From: Micromonospora_G sp040676775
GTDB lineage: Bacteria > Actinomycetota > Actinomycetes > Mycobacteriales > Micromonosporaceae
Reading direction: 5' to 3'
Length of the DNA stretch: 64,000 nucleotides
Assembly (NCBI RefSeq): GCF_040676775.1
Contig: NZ_JBFAPP010000002.1
Location: 424,187-488,186, forward strand
The first letter of the stretch is position 1. Each line of letters starts with the position of its first letter. Of this stretch, positions 33,761 to 43,054 are shown in pieces. A program made the translations under genes and the position numbers. The notes under the pieces were generated by a model, which saw nothing but the letters and a program-made list of their open reading frames with translations, was not told where the DNA came from and ran no database searches.

Positions 33761-34540
33761 GTGGCAACCGCTCTGGTGATCGAGAATGACCCGACGGACG
33801 ACCTCCGTCGGCTGGGGGAGTGGCTGACCGAGGCCGGCCTCGACCTGCACGTGCTCCGGCCGCATGCCGGTGACGCCCTACCCGAGGACCTGTCCGGCTT
33901 CGAGGCGCTGGTGGTGCTCGGCGGGCAGCAGCAGGCGTACCCGCTGCCCGACGGCAGCCCGGACGCGCCCTGGTTCCCGCAGTTGGAGGGACTGCTGCGC
34001 AAGGCGGTCCGCTACCGGCTGCCCACCCTGGCGATCTGCCTCGGTGCGCAACTCCTGGCGACCGCGCACGCCGGCACCGTCGAGCGCAGTGAATCCGGGC
34101 CGGAGGTCGGTCCGGGTGTGGTCGGCAAGCGGGACGCCGCCGACCGCGACCCGCTGTTCATGTGGGTGCCGCTGATCCCCGACGTGCTCCAGTGGCACCA
34201 CGACGAGATCACCGAGCTGCCGCGCGGCGCGGTGCTGCTCGCCGCGTCGACCCGCTACCCGAACCAGGCGTTCCGGCTCGGTGACCGGGCCTGGGGGCTC
34301 CAGTTCCACATCGAGGCCGACACCGACATGATCGCGAACTGGGCGACCGACTCGGCGACCCTGGCCGAGCTGGGCTACGACCGGGACGCCGTCATCGCCG
34401 CCGCGGACGCGGTGATGGCCGACGTGGAAGAGGCCTGGCAGCCCTTTGCCGTACGCTTCGCCGCCCTGGCCCAGGGTGAGCTCGACGTGCCGGCACCCCG
34501 GCTCGACCTGCCGCTGCTCGGGCCGCAGGAGCCGCGGTGA
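33761..34540 (+). CDS. Class I glutamine amidotransferase-like protein
   Basis: A 259-residue GATase1 domain protein with the nucleophile Cys93 (LAICLGAQLLA) and the His183/Glu185 pair (GLQFHIEAD). Other landmarks are LVVLGGQQQAYP and a WHHDEI segment before the C-terminal part. Stand-alone proteins of this type hydrolyse glutamine or γ-glutamyl compounds; the relative next to glnE in actinobacteria has no firm substrate. GTG 33761 is the first start with a fitting N terminus (TALVIENDPTDD). It overlaps the glnE start by four bases (GTGA), so the two are almost certainly co-translated, giving it a place in nitrogen metabolism. Confidence 0.85.
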   Translation: MATALVIENDPTDDLRRLGEWLTEAGLDLHVLRPHAGDALPEDLSGFEALVVLGGQQQAYPLPDGSPDAPWFPQLEGLLRKAVRYRLPTLAICLGAQLLATAHAGTVERSESGPEVGPGVVGKRDAADRDPLFMWVPLIPDVLQWHHDEITELPRGAVLLAASTRYPNQAFRLGDRAWGLQFHIEADTDMIANWATDSATLAELGYDRDAVIAAADAVMADVEEAWQPFAVRFAALAQGELDVPAPRLDLPLLGPQEPR

Positions 34541-37500
34541 CCAGACCGACCAGCGCGCACGGCCGGCTCGTCCGGTACGGCTTCGGCACCGCCGACGGTG
34601 ACCACGGTTCCCGAGCCGCCGACCTGCTCGGGGAGACCGGACTGCGGCTCTGGGACGACGCCGCGCAGGAGCCGGTGGACGACGTCGCCGCCGACCTGAT
34701 CACCGCCCTGTCCCGGGCCGCCGACGCCGACCTGGCCCTGCGCCAGTTGCACCGCCTGGTCGAGGCGGAACGGCGGGCGGCATCCCCGGACGGCGACGCG
34801 GAGTCGATGGTGCTGGGCGCCTTGGCCGTCGACCCGGGGCTGCGCCGCCGGCTGGTTGCCGTACTCGGGGCGTCGTCGGCGTTGGGTGATCACCTGGTGG
34901 CGAACCCGGACCAGTGGCGGGTGCTGGTCACCGGGGCGGACGGGCTCGCGCCACGGGCCGACGGCACGTTGTACGACGGCACCCTGCCCGGTGCCGTACT
35001 GCCGCCGCTGCCGGTGGTGGCCGCGCTGCGGCGGTCGTACCGGTTGAGTCTGCTGCGGATCGCGGCGGCCGACCTGACCGGCGGACAGGGCCTGGAGCAG
35101 ACCATGTCGGCGCTCTCCGCGCTCGCCGATGCCACCCTCGGTGCCGCGTACGACATCGCGGTCGCCGAGTTGCCGCCCGGTACGACGCTGCCCCGGCTCG
35201 CCGTGGTGGCGATGGGCAAGTGCGGGGGCGGTGAACTGAACTACGTCTCCGACGTCGACGTCATCTTCGTCGCCGCGACCGACGAGGACCTGAACGCCGC
35301 GACCACCATCGCCACCCGGCTGATCCACATCTGTGGCCTGGTCGCCTGGCCGGTCGACGCCGCGCTGCGCCCGGAGGGCAACCGGGGACCGCTGGTCCGT
35401 ACGCTCGCCAGCCACCTCGCCTACTACCGGCGCTGGGCCCGTACGTGGGAGTTCCAGGCGCTGTTGAAGGCCCGCCCGGCTGCCGGTGACCTCGCTCTGG
35501 CGAGTGAGTGGATCGAGCAGCTCGCGCCGCTGGTCTGGACCGCCGCGGAGCGGCCCGAGGCGGTCGAGGACGTACGGTCGATGCGGCGGCGGATCATCGA
35601 CAACATCCCGGCCCGCGAGCTGGAACGCGAGATCAAGCGCGGGCCCGGCGGGCTGCGCGACATCGAGTTCGCGATCCAGTTGCTGCAACTCGTGCACGGT
35701 CGCGGCGACGAGTCGCTGCGCGCCTGCGGCACCATCCCAGCCCTGCGGGCACTGGTCGCCGGTGGTTACGTCGGCCGGGCCGACGGGGAGTCGCTGCTGC
35801 GCGGCTACCGGTTCCTGCGCGCGGTCGAACACCGGCTGCAACTACAGGCGCTGCGGCGTACGCACACCGTGCCGACCGAGCCGCAGGCGTTGCGCTGGTT
35901 GGCGCACGCGCTCGGCTACACCGCCACCCCGGAACGGGACGCGGTCGAGGCGTTCCGGGCCGAGTGGGTCACCCACGCCACCGAGGTACGCCGGCTGCAC
36001 ATCAAGATCTTCTACCGGCCGCTGCTGGAGGCGGTCGCCCGGGTCAACACCGACGGGCTGCGGCTGACTCCGGAGGCGGCCAAGCACCGGCTGGAGATCC
36101 TCGGCTTCGGTGACCCCACCCGGGCGTTGCAGCACCTCCAGGCGCTCACCGGCGGCGTGACCCGGACTGCCGCGATCCAGCGGACCCTGCTGCCGGTGCT
36201 GCTCCAGGAGTTCGCCGACGCCCCCGAACCGGACCGGGGGCTGCTCAACTACCGCCAGGTGTCGGACAAGCTGGGCAGCACCCCGTGGTACCTGCGGCTG
36301 CTGCGCGACGAGGGGCCGGTGGCCCGGCGGCTGGCCCGTACCCTGGCCCTGTCCCGGTATGTCGCCGACCTGCTCGCCCGTGACCCGGAGTCGCTGCGGC
36401 TGCTCGCCGACGACACCGAACTGGTTCCGCGCGACCCGGCCGTGCTGCGCGACGGCTTCCTCGCCGCCGCCAACCGGCACCTGCCCGGTAGGGGACCCCA
36501 GCCGGCCGACCCGGCCGCCGCGATCAGCGCGGTCCGGGCGCTGCGCCGCCGCGAGCTGATCCGGCTCGCCTGCGCCGACGTGCTGCACTCCGCCGGTTCG
36601 CTGGCCCCACCGTCACCGGACACCGAGGTCGCGCCGGCTCCGGCGGTGGCCGGGGAGTCCGACATCATCGCCACCGGGGCGGCGCTGAGCGCGGTCACCG
36701 ACATGACCCTGGCCGCCGCGCTCCAGGTCGCCCGAGCGGCCGTACCGGAGCTGCCCGGACTGCGGTTCGCCGTGATCGGCATGGGCCGGCTCGGCGGATA
36801 CGAGCAGAACTACTTCTCCGACGCCGACGTGCTGTTCGTCTACGACCCGCCGCCTGGCGTTGCCGAGAGCACGGCCAGCGCCGCCGCGCACGCCATCGCC
36901 GAGGAACTGCGCCGGCTGCTCGGCACACCGACGGCGGACCCGCCGCTCGGCGTCGACGCGGACCTGCGCCCCGAGGGCCGCCAGGGTCCACTGGTACGCA
37001 GTATCGCCGCCTACGCCCAGTACTACGCACGCTGGTCGAAGGTGTGGGAGGCGCAGGCGCTGCTGCGCGCCCGGTTCGTCTGCGGCGACGCCGACCTGGG
37101 CCGGGAGTTCGAGCTGATGGTCGACCCGGTGCGTTACCCGGAGCTGGGGCTGAACCGTGCCCAGGTGACCGAGATCCGGCGGATCAAGGCGCGGGTGGAG
37201 ACCGAGCGGCTGCCCCGGGGAGCCGATCCGGCCACCCACACCAAGCTCGGCCGGGGCGGGCTCGCCGACGTCGAGTGGGCGGTGCAGCTCGTCCAGCTCC
37301 GGCACGCCGGTACGGTCCCCGAACTGCGCGGTACGCGTACGCTCGACGCGCTCGGCGCGGCCCGGGACGCCAAGCTGATCGACCCGGCCGACGCGACCGT
37401 GATGGCCGCCGGCTGGACCCTGGCCGCCCGCGTACGCAACGCGTTGATGCTGGTCCGGGGCCGGGCCGGGGACCAGTTGCCCCGGCACGGGGTGGAGTTG

Positions 37501-37611
37501 GCGGGCGTCGTACGGCTGCTCGGCGGCCACGATCCGGGGGAGTTCCTGGACCACTACCTGCGTACCGCGCGACGGTCGCGGGCCGCGGTCGAACGCGTAC
37601 TCGATGCCTGA
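34537..37611 (+). CDS. glnE: Bifunctional glutamine synthetase adenylyltransferase/deadenylylase
   Basis: A 1,024-residue enzyme that attaches AMP to, and removes it from, the regulatory tyrosine of GlnA1-type glutamine synthetase according to nitrogen status. Two nucleotidyltransferase domains are visible: MGKCGGGELNYVSDVDVIFV (~225-245) in the deadenylylase half and GMGRLGGYEQNYFSDADVLFVY (~748-769) in the adenylyltransferase half. Each is followed by an R-P-E-G segment (ALRPEGNRGPLVR and DLRPEGRQGPLVR) and a helical domain with GPGGLRDIEF / GRGGLADVEW. Length is normal for actinobacteria. GTG 34537 overlaps the amidotransferase stop; the 3' end overlaps the next gene by eight bases. Its expected substrate, glnA1, is not in the window. 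Confidence 0.96.
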   Translation: MTRPTSAHGRLVRYGFGTADGDHGSRAADLLGETGLRLWDDAAQEPVDDVAADLITALSRAADADLALRQLHRLVEAERRAASPDGDAESMVLGALAVDPGLRRRLVAVLGASSALGDHLVANPDQWRVLVTGADGLAPRADGTLYDGTLPGAVLPPLPVVAALRRSYRLSLLRIAAADLTGGQGLEQTMSALSALADATLGAAYDIAVAELPPGTTLPRLAVVAMGKCGGGELNYVSDVDVIFVAATDEDLNAATTIATRLIHICGLVAWPVDAALRPEGNRGPLVRTLASHLAYYRRWARTWEFQALLKARPAAGDLALASEWIEQLAPLVWTAAERPEAVEDVRSMRRRIIDNIPARELEREIKRGPGGLRDIEFAIQLLQLVHGRGDESLRACGTIPALRALVAGGYVGRADGESLLRGYRFLRAVEHRLQLQALRRTHTVPTEPQALRWLAHALGYTATPERDAVEAFRAEWVTHATEVRRLHIKIFYRPLLEAVARVNTDGLRLTPEAAKHRLEILGFGDPTRALQHLQALTGGVTRTAAIQRTLLPVLLQEFADAPEPDRGLLNYRQVSDKLGSTPWYLRLLRDEGPVARRLARTLALSRYVADLLARDPESLRLLADDTELVPRDPAVLRDGFLAAANRHLPGRGPQPADPAAAISAVRALRRRELIRLACADVLHSAGSLAPPSPDTEVAPAPAVAGESDIIATGAALSAVTDMTLAAALQVARAAVPELPGLRFAVIGMGRLGGYEQNYFSDADVLFVYDPPPGVAESTASAAAHAIAEELRRLLGTPTADPPLGVDADLRPEGRQGPLVRSIAAYAQYYARWSKVWEAQALLRARFVCGDADLGREFELMVDPVRYPELGLNRAQVTEIRRIKARVETERLPRGADPATHTKLGRGGLADVEWAVQLVQLRHAGTVPELRGTRTLDALGAARDAKLIDPADATVMAAGWTLAARVRNALMLVRGRAGDQLPRHGVELAGVVRLLGGHDPGEFLDHYLRTARRSRAAVERVLDA

Positions 37612-39331
37612 CCGGCGCCGCCCGGCGGTGGCCGGACAGGTCCGGGCCGCCGGTGGCCGGCTCGGTTCGGCCGGTCCGGTCCCGGTGGCGGGTGTCGCCG
37701 CGCTGCTGCTGGCGGTCGCCTTCCTGCTGGCCCCGAACATGGGCACCGACCTGGCCGCGCAGGTGGCCCGGGCGAACTTCGTGGACCGGTTCGGCGCCAC
37801 CCCGATCGACCTCGGCTGGTACGCCGGCATCAACCAGTTCGGCTACAGCCTGTTCACCGCTGCCCTCGGCGCCACCTTCGGCGTACGGGTGGTCGGCGCG
37901 GTCGCGGCGGTCGGCTCGGCGCTCGCCTTCGCCTGGCTGCTGGTGGTGGCCCGCGCCCGGCGCCCGGTCCTCGGTGCGCTGCTCGGTGCCGTGGTGCTGG
38001 TCGGCAACCTGGTCAGCGGCCGGATCACCTTCGCCATCGGCCTGCTGTTCGCCCTGCTCGCCCTCTGCACGGTGGCGGCTGCCGGCGGTTACGGGCGCTC
38101 GATGGCGGGCGGCGGCAGCGGCTCCCGGCGGTCGGCGCGTGTCGGTTGGCTCGTGGGAGCCGGAGTGTTGGCCGCCTTGAGCACCTGGGCCAGCCCGGTG
38201 GCGGGACTGTTTCTCGGGCTGGCCGGCGGGGCGTTGCTACTGGCCAACCTGCTGCGCCCGGTCCGTCCGGCACCGCCGCGTACGGGAGCCCGTCGTTCGG
38301 GTCGGTGGCGGTCGATCCGGTGGCGCTCAGGTGGCGGGCTGACCGGGGCGCTGGTGCTCTGTGTCGTACCGGCGGTCGCGTTGGCGCCAATGGCGCTGCT
38401 GTTCGGCAACGGCGGGGTGCAGCCGTACAGCTTCGAGTCGATGCGTACGAATGTGGTGTTGGCGCTGGTGGTGCTGGTGGTCGTGCCGCGGCGGTGGCGG
38501 GCGATCAAGGTCGGGGCCGTGTTGACCGTGGTGCTGCTGGTCGGCGCCTACTACCTGGACAGCCCGGTCGGCTCGAACGCGCTGCGGCTGTCGATGCTGT
38601 TCGCCCTGCCGGTGCTGGCTGCCTTCGCCGACCTACGGTGGCGCTGGCTGGTGCCGCTGCTGGCGCTCGCCGTCTGGTGGCAGAACCCGGTCATGGTCGC
38701 CGACCTGACCCGGGCCGGTTCGACCGAGAGCCGGGCCGCGTTCTACCGCCCGCTGGTCGACGAACTGGACCGGCGCGGCCCGATCGGCCGGGTCGAGGTG
38801 GTGCCGCTACGCGACCACTGGGAATCGACGTACGTCGCCCCGACCGTCCCCCTCGCGCGCGGCTGGGAACGCCAGGTCGACGTCGACCGCAACCCACTGT
38901 TCTACCGGGACGACCTCCCCGCCCCCGAGTACGTCGACTGGCTGCGCCACAACGCCGTGACTTACGTGGCCATCGCCCCGAACAGCCCACCCGACCTGTA
39001 CGCCCGCGACGAAGCCGCCCTGGTCAAAGCCGGTCTGCCGGAACTGCGCGAGGTATGGCGCGATGCGACCTGGCGCCTGTACGCGGTGGCGGATCCGTCG
39101 CCACTGGTGGCCGCGCCCGGTCAACTGGCCGACTCGACGCAGGAGGCGGTGACCTTCACCGCCGAGGGGGCGGGTGAGGTGCTGCTGCGGGTGCACTGGT
39201 CGCGTTTCCTCGGCGTGACCGGGCCGGGCGCCTGTCTGCGGGCCACTGACGACGGGTGGACGGCCGTCCGGGTCAGCGGCGGCACCTATCGGGTCAGCAG
39301 TGACCTGATCGACTCCGGCCCGCACTGCTGA
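37604..39331 (+). CDS. Polytopic membrane protein with C-terminal extracytoplasmic domain (GT-C-like layout)
   Basis: A 575-residue protein. About 10-11 hydrophobic segments occupy residues ~20-370. The first loop after segment 1 contains PIDLGWYAGINQFGYSLFTA, and a Ser/Gly/Arg-rich cytoplasmic loop lies around 165-180. From ~385 on it is a soluble domain with DRRGPIGRVEVVPLRDHWESTY and DDLPAPEYVDWLRHNAVTYVA, ending in a β-rich part. This layout is like lipid-linked sugar-dependent GT-C glycosyltransferases, but no catalytic Asp motif stands out, so the assignment is tentative. Its ATG lies inside the end of glnE, showing coupled translation; a shared function with glnE is not implied. Confidence 0.75.
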   Translation: MPDRRRPAVAGQVRAAGGRLGSAGPVPVAGVAALLLAVAFLLAPNMGTDLAAQVARANFVDRFGATPIDLGWYAGINQFGYSLFTAALGATFGVRVVGAVAAVGSALAFAWLLVVARARRPVLGALLGAVVLVGNLVSGRITFAIGLLFALLALCTVAAAGGYGRSMAGGGSGSRRSARVGWLVGAGVLAALSTWASPVAGLFLGLAGGALLLANLLRPVRPAPPRTGARRSGRWRSIRWRSGGGLTGALVLCVVPAVALAPMALLFGNGGVQPYSFESMRTNVVLALVVLVVVPRRWRAIKVGAVLTVVLLVGAYYLDSPVGSNALRLSMLFALPVLAAFADLRWRWLVPLLALAVWWQNPVMVADLTRAGSTESRAAFYRPLVDELDRRGPIGRVEVVPLRDHWESTYVAPTVPLARGWERQVDVDRNPLFYRDDLPAPEYVDWLRHNAVTYVAIAPNSPPDLYARDEAALVKAGLPELREVWRDATWRLYAVADPSPLVAAPGQLADSTQEAVTFTAEGAGEVLLRVHWSRFLGVTGPGACLRATDDGWTAVRVSGGTYRVSSDLIDSGPHC

Positions 39332-39354
39332 CACCTGCGCTGGACAGAGCGACG

Positions 39355-39383
39355 CCCCCCGACGCCGGTTCGGGCGCGGGGGG
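39355..39383 (+). terminator. Hairpin terminator after the glnE unit
   Basis: C6/G6 stem (39355-39360 with 39378-39383) continued by an inner 5-bp stem with one bulged A and a 6-base loop, 24 bases after the membrane-protein stop. Confidence 0.7.
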
Positions 39384-39478
39384 TCCCATGGGTTTCGTCA
39401 AGCAGGCCGGGTCACCCGAGAACTCCGGGGGCGTCCCGGCGCGGGCATATGCACCTGCCCGCACCGGTGGCGGTCGTC

Positions 39479-40423
39479 TCAGGTGGCGGCGGGTACGGTG
39501 GGTACCTGGATCTTGAGGTGCTCGGTGAAGAATCCGGCGAGTTCCGCCAGGGCCGGTCCGACGTACTCCTCCTTGTCATAGAGGCCGACATGGGTGGCGC
39601 CGTCGATCCAGTGCAACCGCTTCGGCTCACCCGCTTCGGCAAGCGCCTCGGTGCTCATGTGCCTGGTGACCGCCTCGGTGCCGACGATCATTAGCAGCGG
39701 GCGCGGCGCGATCATCGAGACGAACCGGAACGGGTCGAACGCCGCGATTCGATCGATACTACTCAGAGTGAACTCTTTGGCCGAGCGCGGATGCTGGGCG
39801 CGGTCGGTGCAGTAGTACTCGAAACCTTCGACCCCGTGCTGTCCACCAGCCGCACGAGCCTCCTCCACGCTGTTCGGGAAGATCGGAAAGGTGCCGACGC
39901 CCGCGCCCCGGGCCTCCGTGGTGCGCGCCGCGGCCGCAGCGTCGAGCATGGCCTGGATGACAGAGGGGTTCTGGGTTCCGTCCGCGCCCTCGCGGAACTG
40001 GCGCCCGACGTCGGCGGCGCTGACGGTCGCGACCGCCTTGATCCGGTGGTCCGTGGCGGATGCCGGGACGACGTAGCCGCCAGAGGCGCAGATGCCCAGG
40101 GCGCCGATCCGCTCCGGGTCGACCTCGGGCAGGGTGGTGAGGAATGAGACGGCGGACTTGTTGTCCTCGACGCGATGCGCCGGGTCCTCGAGACCACGCG
40201 GAAATCCGCCGCTCTCGCCCTGATAGGCAGCGTCGAACGCGAGGGTGATGAAGCCCCGCTCGGCGAGACGTCGGGCATACAGTCCGGCCGCCTGTTCCTT
40301 GACACCGCTGGCCGGATGCCCGACGACGATCGCGGGACGCGGACCCGCCTGACCGTCTTCGGGGGTATAGAGGTGCCCGGCGATCTTCGTGCCGGCGCTA
40401 TCAAACGTCACGTCCGTACGCAT
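39479..40423 (-). CDS. Alpha/beta hydrolase (dienelactone hydrolase/DUF1100-like)
   Basis: A 314-residue α/β-hydrolase. The nucleophile elbow reads GICASGGYVVP (Ser near residue 130). The N-terminal core has IAGHLYTPEDG and AIVVGHPASGVKEQAAGLYA, where the HPASG loop supplies the oxyanion hole. The late Asp/His candidates are in MIVGTEAVT and IDGATHVGLYD (His near residue 285). It belongs to the group that includes acetyl xylan esterase/DLH-like and polyketide-cleaving hydrolases; substrate is unknown. ATG 40423 gives the family N terminus RTDVTFDSAGTKIAG. It is divergent from an XRE regulator with a palindromic site between them, which suggests that regulator controls it. Confidence 0.85.
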   Translation of the reverse strand: MRTDVTFDSAGTKIAGHLYTPEDGQAGPRPAIVVGHPASGVKEQAAGLYARRLAERGFITLAFDAAYQGESGGFPRGLEDPAHRVEDNKSAVSFLTTLPEVDPERIGALGICASGGYVVPASATDHRIKAVATVSAADVGRQFREGADGTQNPSVIQAMLDAAAAARTTEARGAGVGTFPIFPNSVEEARAAGGQHGVEGFEYYCTDRAQHPRSAKEFTLSSIDRIAAFDPFRFVSMIAPRPLLMIVGTEAVTRHMSTEALAEAGEPKRLHWIDGATHVGLYDKEEYVGPALAELAGFFTEHLKIQVPTVPAAT

Positions 40424-40567
40424 GTGTCGGTTTCTCCGATCTGATGTCTGATCCGGAACCTCGCTTCCCGGGTGAGTTCCGGGCGTCCGGCGTCGCGCCG
40501 GGCCGCACACCCAGGTTGGCGCGCCGCAACGGCCGCCAGAAGGGCGGGTTCGTGCCTGTGCAAGCAG

Positions 40568-40579
40568 GTTCCTGGGAAC
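40568..40579. promoter_or_regulatory. Palindrome between hydrolase and XRE regulator genes
   Basis: GTTCC-TG-GGAAC is a perfect 5-bp inverted repeat with a 2-base centre, 57 bases before the regulator start. A looser CCGGAAC...GTTCCGG pair lies at 40453-40482, nearer the hydrolase. Both share the GGAAC half-site, so they may bind the same dimeric regulator. Confidence 0.45.
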
Positions 40580-40636
40580 GAATCTGCCCCCTCAAGTTTC
40601 GAGCACCGGCTGTGAATCCGACGAAGAATAGTGACC

Positions 40637-41542
40637 ATGGAACCTGCTGGCCGTCACCCGAACGAGCTTGGTGACTTCCTCAAGGCCCGGCGCAATCAAC
40701 TGACACCGGGCCTTGTCGGCCTGCCCGAAAGCACCACCCCACGCCGGGTGGCTGGACTCCGGCGAGAAGAGGTCGCGCAACTGGCGGCGATCAGCGTCGA
40801 CTACCTGACCCGCCTCGAGCAGGGACGCGTGCAGGCGTCCACATCCGTCCTCATCACACTCGCCAACGCACTGCGCCTCGATGATGACCAGCGAACCTAC
40901 CTGTTCGAACTGGCAGGCAAGGCCCCGCTGCTGCGGCGGCGCAGCCGCCCGGCACAGACCGTCAGACCCGCGATGCGGCGTCTGCTCGACCAGCTCACCG
41001 AAAGCCCGGCGATAATCCTCGGGCGCCGCATGGACATCCTCGCGTGGAACGCCGCCGCAGCGACGCTCTATACCGACTTCTCGCAATACCCGGCGAATCG
41101 CCGCAACTACGTCTACCTGCTGTTCAACGATCCAGCCGTCCGCGACCTCCACACAGACTGGGAGGACGCCGCCCGGACCGCCGTAGCCTCACTGCGCATG
41201 GAGGTCGCCAAGGATCCGGATGACCCCGAGTTGGCCGCGCTCGTCGGCGAACTGTCGATCCAGCACCCCGACTTCAGCACCTGGTGGGCCACCCACCAGG
41301 TCACGACCGCCAGGTACGGCACCAAGGACTACCACCACCCGTTGGTCGGCAACCTCACCCTCGACTGCGACATCTGGGCAAGCTCCGACGAAAGCGGACA
41401 GCGAATCATGGTTCTCACCGCCACCTCGGGAACTCCGTCCCACGAGGCACTCCGCATCCTGACGGCCTGGACAGCCGTCCCAATGACACCGACCACACAC
41501 GGTTCCGTCAGGCCGTTGCCCAGCACTCCCAACGAAGACTGA
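40637..41542 (+). CDS. XRE-family regulator with MmyB-like ligand domain
   Basis: A 301-residue protein with an N-terminal Cro/C1-type helix-turn-helix (LGDFLKARRNQLTPG, RRVAGLRREEVAQLAAISVDYLTRLEQGR, residues ~8-60). The C-terminal domain (~110-285) matches the MmyB ligand-binding type: PAIILGRRMDILAWNAAAATLY, NRRNYVYLLF, WEDAARTAVASLR, HPLVGNLTLDCD. Proteins of this group often sit divergent from an oxidoreductase or hydrolase gene and control it in response to a small hydrophobic or fatty ligand. ATG 40637 is chosen; GTG 40631 is two codons upstream in the same frame. Palindromes in the shared intergenic region are candidate binding sites. Confidence 0.88.
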   Translation: MEPAGRHPNELGDFLKARRNQLTPGLVGLPESTTPRRVAGLRREEVAQLAAISVDYLTRLEQGRVQASTSVLITLANALRLDDDQRTYLFELAGKAPLLRRRSRPAQTVRPAMRRLLDQLTESPAIILGRRMDILAWNAAAATLYTDFSQYPANRRNYVYLLFNDPAVRDLHTDWEDAARTAVASLRMEVAKDPDDPELAALVGELSIQHPDFSTWWATHQVTTARYGTKDYHHPLVGNLTLDCDIWASSDESGQRIMVLTATSGTPSHEALRILTAWTAVPMTPTTHGSVRPLPSTPNED

Positions 41543-41569
41543 CGCGTATGGGGGCGCATCGAACTGTTG

Positions 41570-41677
41570 TCAGTGCTGCTTGGCGAGGCCGACGAACGCC
41601 CGCCATGCCTCCGGGCCGAAGGTCAGCACCGGGCCGGACTGGTCCTTGCTGTCACGGACGAGAACGCGTCTGGGGAG
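41570..41677 (-). pseudogene. Truncated DUF397 gene (C-terminal half only)
   Basis: The last 35 or so codons (RVLVRDSKDQSGPVLTFGPE...VGLAKQH) match the C-terminal halves of the two intact DUF397 genes at 42.7 and 43.1 kb almost base for base, with an intact stop at 41570. At about 41677 the match ends and the sequence continues as GAGCGTACTTGTGGACGGCC, which is found in the spacer upstream of the intact gene at 42894 (around 42938). The N-terminal CVEVADNLPS part is missing, so this is a remnant made by deletion or unequal recombination between copies. Confidence 0.75.
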
Positions 41678-41927
41678 AGCGTACTTGTGGACGGCCCCTC
41701 GGCTCTCTCTGACGAGGTTGTCGCTGCTTTGCTGGCGTGTTTCGTCAAGTAGCTCGCGGCAGGTGGTCAGGGGATCGTCTTCCGGCTGGGAAGGTTGGCA
41801 CGCCAGCCGCTCGCCGGACAACGCGGCGAGATCACCCGCCTCCGCGAGACGCAGCCGCCCGCCAGCACGAGGCTGCGAGTGATGCATTGGTGCCGATATG
41901 GCCCCACCACGGGATAACGTCATCACC

Positions 41928-42455
41928 ATGCCCGAGCTGATCGTTCCCACCGTCCGGCTGCACACCGCCTGGCTCGATGCTCACGCAGAGTGGGGTCCCG
42001 GGCAGCACGAGGACGGCTTCGGGCTGCTGCCAACCGACGAGGTGGACACCCCGGCCGGCTTCGCGGCATGGGTGGCCCGGCTCGACGACCAGTCGGACTC
42101 CACGAAGACGCCTCGCGCCGGCAAACACCAGTGCACATACCGTTGGATCGTCGAGGACGAGCGCGTAGTCGGCGGGGCCGCCCTGCGGCACGGTGAGGAT
42201 GACGAGTACGTCCAATGGGCTGGCCACATCGGCTACGGCATCCGGCCATCGGCGCGTCGACGCGGCCTGGCCACCTGGGCGATGATCCAACTGCTCGACG
42301 AAGCACGGCGGCTTGACCTGCGGCGGGTGCTCGCAGTCTGCGCGCTCGACAATGCCGCCTCAATCAAGACCATCGAACGATGCGGCGGCGTCTTCGAAGG
42401 AATCGGAGACACCAAGTTCGGGCATCCCGTCCGACGATACTGGATCAATCTTTAG
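41928..42455 (+). CDS. GNAT family N-acetyltransferase
   Basis: A 175-residue acyltransferase. The acetyl-CoA-binding motif A is HIGYGIRPSARRRGLATWAM (Q/R-x-x-G-x-G/A as RRRGLA, ~105-120), followed by ALDNAASIKTIERCGG and FEGIGD, the usual end of the fold in this subgroup. The N-terminal part has TVRLHTAWLDAHAEWG. It resembles ribosomal-protein or small-molecule GNATs with 'VRRYWI' endings (KFGHPVRRYWINL). ATG 41928 is the best start; an upstream ATG at 41898 gives only ten more residues. The substrate is unknown. It lies between the DUF397 remnant and the intact DUF397 genes, on the opposite strand. Confidence 0.85.
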   Translation: MPELIVPTVRLHTAWLDAHAEWGPGQHEDGFGLLPTDEVDTPAGFAAWVARLDDQSDSTKTPRAGKHQCTYRWIVEDERVVGGAALRHGEDDEYVQWAGHIGYGIRPSARRRGLATWAMIQLLDEARRLDLRRVLAVCALDNAASIKTIERCGGVFEGIGDTKFGHPVRRYWINL

Positions 42456-42662
42456 TCGCTATCACCCCGAGAGGGATCTTCGAGAATCCGGCGTGAAATC
42501 GCCTGGCCGCGCCCAGGCTCGATCGCTCACTGCCTGTGGATAGAGCTTCGATCCACGGCGTCCCGCGAACCGGCCCCAAACGCGACACCCTCACTGCGGG
42601 ACACGCTAAACGCCGCGACAACACCGGTCAACCAGGGCTTCGGTTCGGTCTGGAAACAGCAA

Positions 42663-42689
42663 CGCCCCCGCACTGTTGGTGCGGAGGCG
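42663..42689 (-). terminator. Hairpin downstream of the DUF397 gene at 42703
   Basis: An 11-bp stem with one C/A mismatch and a 5-base loop, 14 bases beyond the stop codon in the direction of transcription. The duplicate at 43015-43041 lies after the second DUF397 gene. Confidence 0.7.
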
Positions 42690-42702
42690 CGCGTGAGGGC
42701 TG

Positions 42703-42894
42703 CTACTGCTGCTTGGCGAGGCCGACGAACGCCCGCCATGCGTCCGGACCGAAGGTCAGCACCGGGCCGGACTGGTCCTTGCTGTCACGGACGAGAACGC
42801 GGCTGGGGAGGTTGTCGGCCACCTCCACGCAGTCTCCCTGATTGGACCCGCTGCGAGTGCTCTTACGCCAGTGCGGCGCAGCGATCGGCTCCAT
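42703..42894 (-). CDS. DUF397 domain protein
   Basis: A 63-residue protein covering exactly one DUF397 domain: WRKSTRSGSNQGDCVEVADN followed by LPSRVLVRDSKD and GPVLTFGPDAWRAFVGLAK. The S-x-x-x-G-x-C-V-E-V-A start and F-x-x-x-A-W-x-x-F end are the family signature. DUF397 proteins are nearly always encoded next to a DUF5753-type XRE regulator, and the pair behaves as a regulator/antagonist set in streptomycete development (family knowledge). This copy has no XRE gene of its own directly upstream and looks like a duplicate of the copy at 43055. Confidence 0.85.
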   Translation of the reverse strand: MEPIAAPHWRKSTRSGSNQGDCVEVADNLPSRVLVRDSKDQSGPVLTFGPDAWRAFVGLAKQQ

Positions 42895-43054
42895 GACCCC
42901 GCTACCTCCAGAATCAGCTCGGGAATGGACGTCTGGAAAGAGCGTACTTGTGGACGGCCCCTCGGCTCTCGGACGAGGTCAACCAGGGCTTCAGTTCAGC
43001 CCTGGACACAGCAACGCCCCCGCACCGTTGGTACGGAGGCGCGCGTGAGGGCTG

